A DNA stretch of 33,748 nt from positions 1 to 33,748 of the forward strand of contig VXME01000094.1 in NCBI GenBank assembly GCA_009861545.1, in the 5' to 3' direction. The DNA comes from Acidobacteriota bacterium. GTDB lineage: Bacteria > Acidobacteriota > Vicinamibacteria > Vicinamibacterales > UBA8438. Both the position numbers and the translations under genes were made by a program. This document shows, in pieces, positions 30,996 through 33,748 of the stretch. The notes under the pieces were generated by a model. It did not search any database. It had not been told where the DNA came from and was given only the letters and a program-made list of their open reading frames with translations. Numbering within the stretch: the stretch's first letter is position 1; each line of letters opens with the position of its first letter.

Positions 30996-31023
30996 CGGCG
31001 GGACGCCCGCGCGAGTCAATCGC

Positions 31024-32046
31024 TCACAGCCGGCACGCGACCCAGTCGGCCACCACCTTCGGACTGACGTTGCGCTCCACCGCGTCGAGCGCTTCGTCGA
31101 CCGCGGCGAACGCCCGCGGGCCGCGCGCACCGCCCCAGGCACCGGCCAGCTCGCGGAGCGCGCCGTCGAGGTCGGCGTTGGCCAGCGGCACGGCGTCGCC
31201 GGACGCGACGGCCGAGACGTCGCGCAGCAGCGAGGCCAGCATCCGCAGCCGCGCGCGCAGCTCTTGCCGGTCCGCGGCCGGCGCGCGCTTCGAGCCCCTG
31301 CCCGCGGCGAAGTCCTTGGCGCCGGCCAGGCGCGCCCGCGCGTCGCGCGCCGCCGACACCGACCGCAACAGCCCGATGGCCGCCTCGCGGGTCCCCTCGC
31401 GGCCGCTCGACGCCAACTGCAGGGCGCGGCCGGCGCTGCCGCCGGCCCCCGCGGCGGCGGAACGGGCGGCCGGCTCGTCGATCCCGGACCGCCGCAGCAG
31501 AATGCCGACGACCTCGTCGCTGCCCAGATGCCCGACCCGCAGGCGGGGGCAGCGCGAGCGGACCGTGTCCAGCAGCATGTCGGGCCGCGCCGTCACCAGC
31601 ACGAACTGCGCCCGCGGCGGCGGCTCCTCCAGCGTCTTCAACAGCGCGTTCTGGGCCGCCGGAACCAGCAGATCGGCATCGTCCACGACGATCACCCGCC
31701 GGCGCCCCTCGAACGGGCGGTAGCCCACCTGCTCGACCGCCGCCCGTACCTGGTCCACGGTGATCGAGCCGCCGTCGCCGGGCGTGAGAACCACGACGTC
31801 CGGGTAGATGCCGTCCGCGATGCGCCGGCACGCCGAGCAGCTTCCGCAGGCGTCGAACGCGAGGCCGGATGCGTCGCGCCGGGGGGCGTCGCAGTTGAGC
31901 GCCTGCGCGATCGCGTCGGCCACCAGCCGCTTGCCGACCCCGCCTGGGCCGGTCAGCAGCACGCTGGGCGGCAGCGAGTCGCGCGCGACCGCCTGCGCGA
32001 TGCGCGAGATCACCGCCCGATGGCCGACGACTTCACGGAATGGCAT
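31024..32046 (-). CDS. holB: DNA polymerase III delta' subunit
   Basis: Delta' is the stator of the clamp loader that places the sliding clamp on DNA. The start is ATG 32046 (MPFREVVGHRAVISRI), with AGGAGGG 3-9 bases upstream overlapping the preceding gene's stop. The 340-residue AAA+ protein has GPGGVGKR (Walker A), a zinc knuckle CGSCSACRRI, VIVVDDAD (Walker B form), ALLKTLEEPP and the sensor SRC in VRSRCPRL. The C-terminal oligomerisation region is Ala/Arg-rich and less conserved. Usually adjacent to ricT; here separated by the cassette at 28068-30995. Confidence 0.95.
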   Translation of the reverse strand: MPFREVVGHRAVISRIAQAVARDSLPPSVLLTGPGGVGKRLVADAIAQALNCDAPRRDASGLAFDACGSCSACRRIADGIYPDVVVLTPGDGGSITVDQVRAAVEQVGYRPFEGRRRVIVVDDADLLVPAAQNALLKTLEEPPPRAQFVLVTARPDMLLDTVRSRCPRLRVGHLGSDEVVGILLRRSGIDEPAARSAAAGAGGSAGRALQLASSGREGTREAAIGLLRSVSAARDARARLAGAKDFAAGRGSKRAPAADRQELRARLRMLASLLRDVSAVASGDAVPLANADLDGALRELAGAWGGARGPRAFAAVDEALDAVERNVSPKVVADWVACRL

Positions 32047-32053
32047 CGCCCTC

Positions 32054-32230
32054 CTATTGCGTGCCGGGCTGCGCAAAGACCCGCACCAGCCACGTGATCA
32101 GGCCACCCGCCCCGCCCGCGATGCCGCCACCGGTCAACACCCAGACCTTCAACTTCTGGATGTCCTCCTTCGTAGCCATATGCGCCAGCGTGCTTTCGAT
32201 GCTGGCGAGCCGTTCCTCGTTCGTACGCAT
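32054..32230 (-). CDS. Small membrane protein upstream of holB
   Basis: 58 residues from ATG 32230. A charged N-terminal helix (MRTNEERLASIESTLAHMATKED, split here at heptad-like positions) precedes one hydrophobic helix (VLTGGGIAGGAGGLITWLVRVF). The order is the reverse of the other small proteins in the window: coil first, membrane helix last, similar in layout to phage XhlA-type small proteins. Its stop lies inside the Shine-Dalgarno region of holB, so translation is coupled. Function unknown. Confidence 0.6.
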   Translation of the reverse strand: MRTNEERLASIESTLAHMATKEDIQKLKVWVLTGGGIAGGAGGLITWLVRVFAQPGTQ

Positions 32231-32341
32231 CCCGCACCCCACCGCGCCGCGGCGCACGTCACCTCGGCATTCGATCCGGCGCCAAGTGGATCCACGATAC
32301 CACGGTTTCCAACGACATCCGCTTTCTCCGCGCGGCGCGCG

Positions 32342-32917
32342 TCAGGCTCGCGCGTCCGGGCGCCGCAGGACCCAGCTCGCCGCGTCCATCAGCGTGTCGA
32401 CGACGGCGTCGGCCCGGAGGCCCGCCGGCGGCGCCTGCTCCTGGCTCCGGCCGTAGCCGGTCCTGACCAGGACGCCGCGCGCGCCGGCAGCGTGCGCCAG
32501 GGCCACGTCGCTCCACTTGTCGCCGACGACGTAGGAGCGCTCCAGGTCGAGGTCGAGATCGCGGACCGCGCGGTGGACGAGCCCCGGCAGCGGCTTGCGG
32601 CAGTCGCACTGCCGGCGGTACGCCGCGACCGGCGCGTGCGGCTCGTGGGGGCACTGGTAGTGCCCGTCCAGACGCTCGCCGATGGCCTCCAGGCGCCGGT
32701 CGATGACCCGCCGGACCTCGTCGACGAACGCCTCGCGCACGAAGCCGCGCGCCACCCCGCCCTGGTTGGTCACCACCACGACGGCGTACCCGGCGCGGCG
32801 CAGCAGGCGCACCGCGTCGAGGCTCCACGGAAACAGCCGCAGGCGCTCCAGGCGGTCGAGGTAGCCGACGTCCTCGTTCAGCGTCCCGTCCCGATCGAGG
32901 AAAATCGCGGGTCTCAT
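32342..32917 (-). CDS. gmhB: D-glycero-D-manno-heptose-1,7-bisphosphate 7-phosphatase
   Basis: This HAD-family phosphatase acts in synthesis of ADP-heptose (LPS core) or GDP-heptose. The start is ATG 32917 (MRPAIFLDRDGTLNEDVGYL), where DRDGT carries the nucleophile and acid Asp. VVVTNQGGVARG, the zinc-binding cluster CPHEPHAP...CDCRKP, GLVHRAVRDLDLD and SYVVGDKWSDVALAHAAG follow in family order. At 191 residues it is of normal length. No other heptose gene is in view. A histidinol-phosphatase role is less likely because the zinc loop is of the GmhB type. Confidence 0.92.
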   Translation of the reverse strand: MRPAIFLDRDGTLNEDVGYLDRLERLRLFPWSLDAVRLLRRAGYAVVVVTNQGGVARGFVREAFVDEVRRVIDRRLEAIGERLDGHYQCPHEPHAPVAAYRRQCDCRKPLPGLVHRAVRDLDLDLERSYVVGDKWSDVALAHAAGARGVLVRTGYGRSQEQAPPAGLRADAVVDTLMDAASWVLRRPDARA

Positions 32918-32967
32918 CGAATCACGCTGCATCCCTGTTGCAAAATCGCCGCGCAACCGACAATGCT

Positions 32968-33192
32968 ATGCGAATGAAAGACACACTCTTCGTCGCGACG
33001 GTCGCCGCGCTCGTCCTCCTCGTGATCGAACGGCCGGTCGAGGCCTACCTGGACCCGGGCAGCGGCAGCATGCTGCTGCAGGTCCTTCTCGGCGGCTTCG
33101 CGGCGGTCGGCGTGGCGACGAAGCTGTACTGGCATCGCCTTGTGGAGCGCTTCGGGCGGAAGACAGACGCGCGCGACAGGCACCAGCGGTGA
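32968..33192 (+). CDS. Small membrane protein upstream of a methyltransferase-like gene
   Basis: The 74-residue protein starts at ATG 32968 (MRMKDTL) or 32974. It has an N-terminal helix or signal, then AYLDPGSGSMLLQVLLGGFAAVGVATKLYWHRL, a pattern I associate with small membrane proteins that sit next to methyltransferase or phosphatase genes in polysaccharide loci. The basic tail ERFGRKTDARDRHQR should be cytoplasmic. The GTG of the next gene overlaps its stop (GTGA), so they are translated together. Confidence 0.75.
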   Translation: MRMKDTLFVATVAALVLLVIERPVEAYLDPGSGSMLLQVLLGGFAAVGVATKLYWHRLVERFGRKTDARDRHQR

Positions 33193-33748
33193 CGTCGAGC
33201 GGCTCTCCACGCTTCGAACCCGGATCCTTCCGCGATCCCGACACCAGGGTATTCCACCACGAGGGCGCGGTGTTCCGCGCCCTCACCGAACCCGCCCTCG
33301 CCGACTGGCGGCGGCTGGCGGACACCCGCTTCTACCGTCGAATGAGTGGGGAGGGCCGCCTCGTCGGCACGCGGGAGGTGACCGGCCGGGAAGATCTCCC
33401 CGCGTTGGCCCCGGCGTGGGCGGGGGTGCTGGAACATGCCCGCGTTCCGGTCGTGTCGTACCCGTACGAGTGGTCCTTCGGCATGCTGCGGGACGCGGCC
33501 CTCCTGCAGCTCGACCTCACGCTAGCGGCGCTCGACGAGGAGATGACGCTGAAGGACGCCACCCCGTTCAACGTCCAGTGGCACGGCGTCCGCCCGACGT
33601 TCATCGACGTCGGCTCGTTCACCGCCTACGAGCCCGGCGACCCGTGGACCGGATACCGCCAGTTCTGCGAGACCTTTCTGTATCCGCTCTTTCTCCAGGC
33701 CTACCGCAACGCGCCGTTCCATCCGTGGCTGCGCGGGCGCCTGGACGG
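33189..33748 (+). CDS. Methyltransferase-like protein, 3' end outside window
   Basis: A GTG start at 33189 overlaps the upstream stop and the frame stays open to the window end (186 codons seen). Text includes FRDPDTRVFHHEGAVFRAL, LEHARVPVVSYPYEWSFGML, AALLQLDLTLAALDEEMTLKD, FNVQWHGVRPTFIDVGSF and GYRQFCETFLYPLFLQAY. This N-terminal region resembles a group of proteins annotated as class I SAM-dependent methyltransferases; KDATPFNVQW...PTFIDVGSF also recalls a kinase-like ATP-site layout. The methyltransferase core itself would lie beyond the window, so the product name rests on family memory. Confidence 0.7.
   Translation, partial: MTSSGSPRFEPGSFRDPDTRVFHHEGAVFRALTEPALADWRRLADTRFYRRMSGEGRLVGTREVTGREDLPALAPAWAGVLEHARVPVVSYPYEWSFGMLRDAALLQLDLTLAALDEEMTLKDATPFNVQWHGVRPTFIDVGSFTAYEPGDPWTGYRQFCETFLYPLFLQAYRNAPFHPWLRGRLD

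Overview
The window is strongly GC-rich, densely coding bacterial chromosome. Gene content (Na+-pumping NADH:quinone reductase, RicT, SmpB, DNA polymerase III delta', an exosortase, heptose-bisphosphate phosphatase) points to a Gram-negative bacterium. The methyltransferase and small-membrane-protein families at the right end, and the style of the exosortase locus, remind me of Acidobacteriota (Vicinamibacteria-like). That placement is an inference from family resemblance, not a proven assignment. No rRNA, tRNA or CRISPR array was seen.

Layout. (1) 20-7453: a SLATT-like two-helix membrane protein, then the nqr genes on the minus strand. nqrBCDE are tightly coupled. nqrA lies apart, behind a minus-strand hairpin/T-run and an opposite-strand small gene. 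nqrF lies apart behind its own promoter and a small, possibly frameshifted gene. (2) 7530-11069: a secreted reprolysin-like zinc metalloprotease with two PPC-like domains and a duplicated C-terminal module; just upstream is a remnant of an ISKra4-type transposase. (3) 11527-12546: thiS-thiG from an apparently leaderless promoter, then a headless and tailless fragment of a methyltransferase-like gene. (4) 12883-13468: a MazE/MazF-type toxin-antitoxin pair with a palindrome inside its promoter. (5) 13431-22140: the most striking region. On the minus strand, gmd and a GT39-like membrane glycosyltransferase are followed by a SpeD-like AdoMet decarboxylase, a divergent SAM methyltransferase and a 505-residue membrane protein that appears to carry two exosortase cores in tandem, each with Cys-x41-Arg spacing. 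Facing it on the plus strand is a secreted fibronectin-III-type protein ending in a VPALPLFG + transmembrane + Arg cluster signal, preceded by a long leader with five consecutive hairpins and followed by a strong terminator. (6) 22160-25845: a segmental duplication. An intact ricT-pdxA-smpB-coiled-coil-rmlD operon has a decayed partial copy of its 3' half, and a class II Fic gene plus a tiny membrane gene sit between the copies. (7) 28068-30995: a plus-strand accessory cassette (Uma2 nuclease-like protein, small membrane protein, polyprenol-phosphate-mannose synthase, L-2-hydroxyglutarate oxidase) that separates ricT from holB. (8) 31024-33748: holB with a small upstream gene, gmhB-type phosphatase, a small membrane protein and the 5' part of a methyltransferase-like gene that runs off the window.

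How the genes may work together. Gmd product, polyprenyl-phosphate mannose synthase and the GT39-like enzyme could supply and attach sugars to exported proteins. The double exosortase would process proteins with a VPALPLFG-type tail. The SpeD-like and methyltransferase proteins are co-transcribed with the exosortase and may modify the product or supply a co-substrate; this is inference. A recurring theme is tiny proteins made of one membrane helix plus a heptad or hendecad coiled coil (5800, 24120, 25242, 28895, 32054). Two of these are clear paralogues tied to the duplications.
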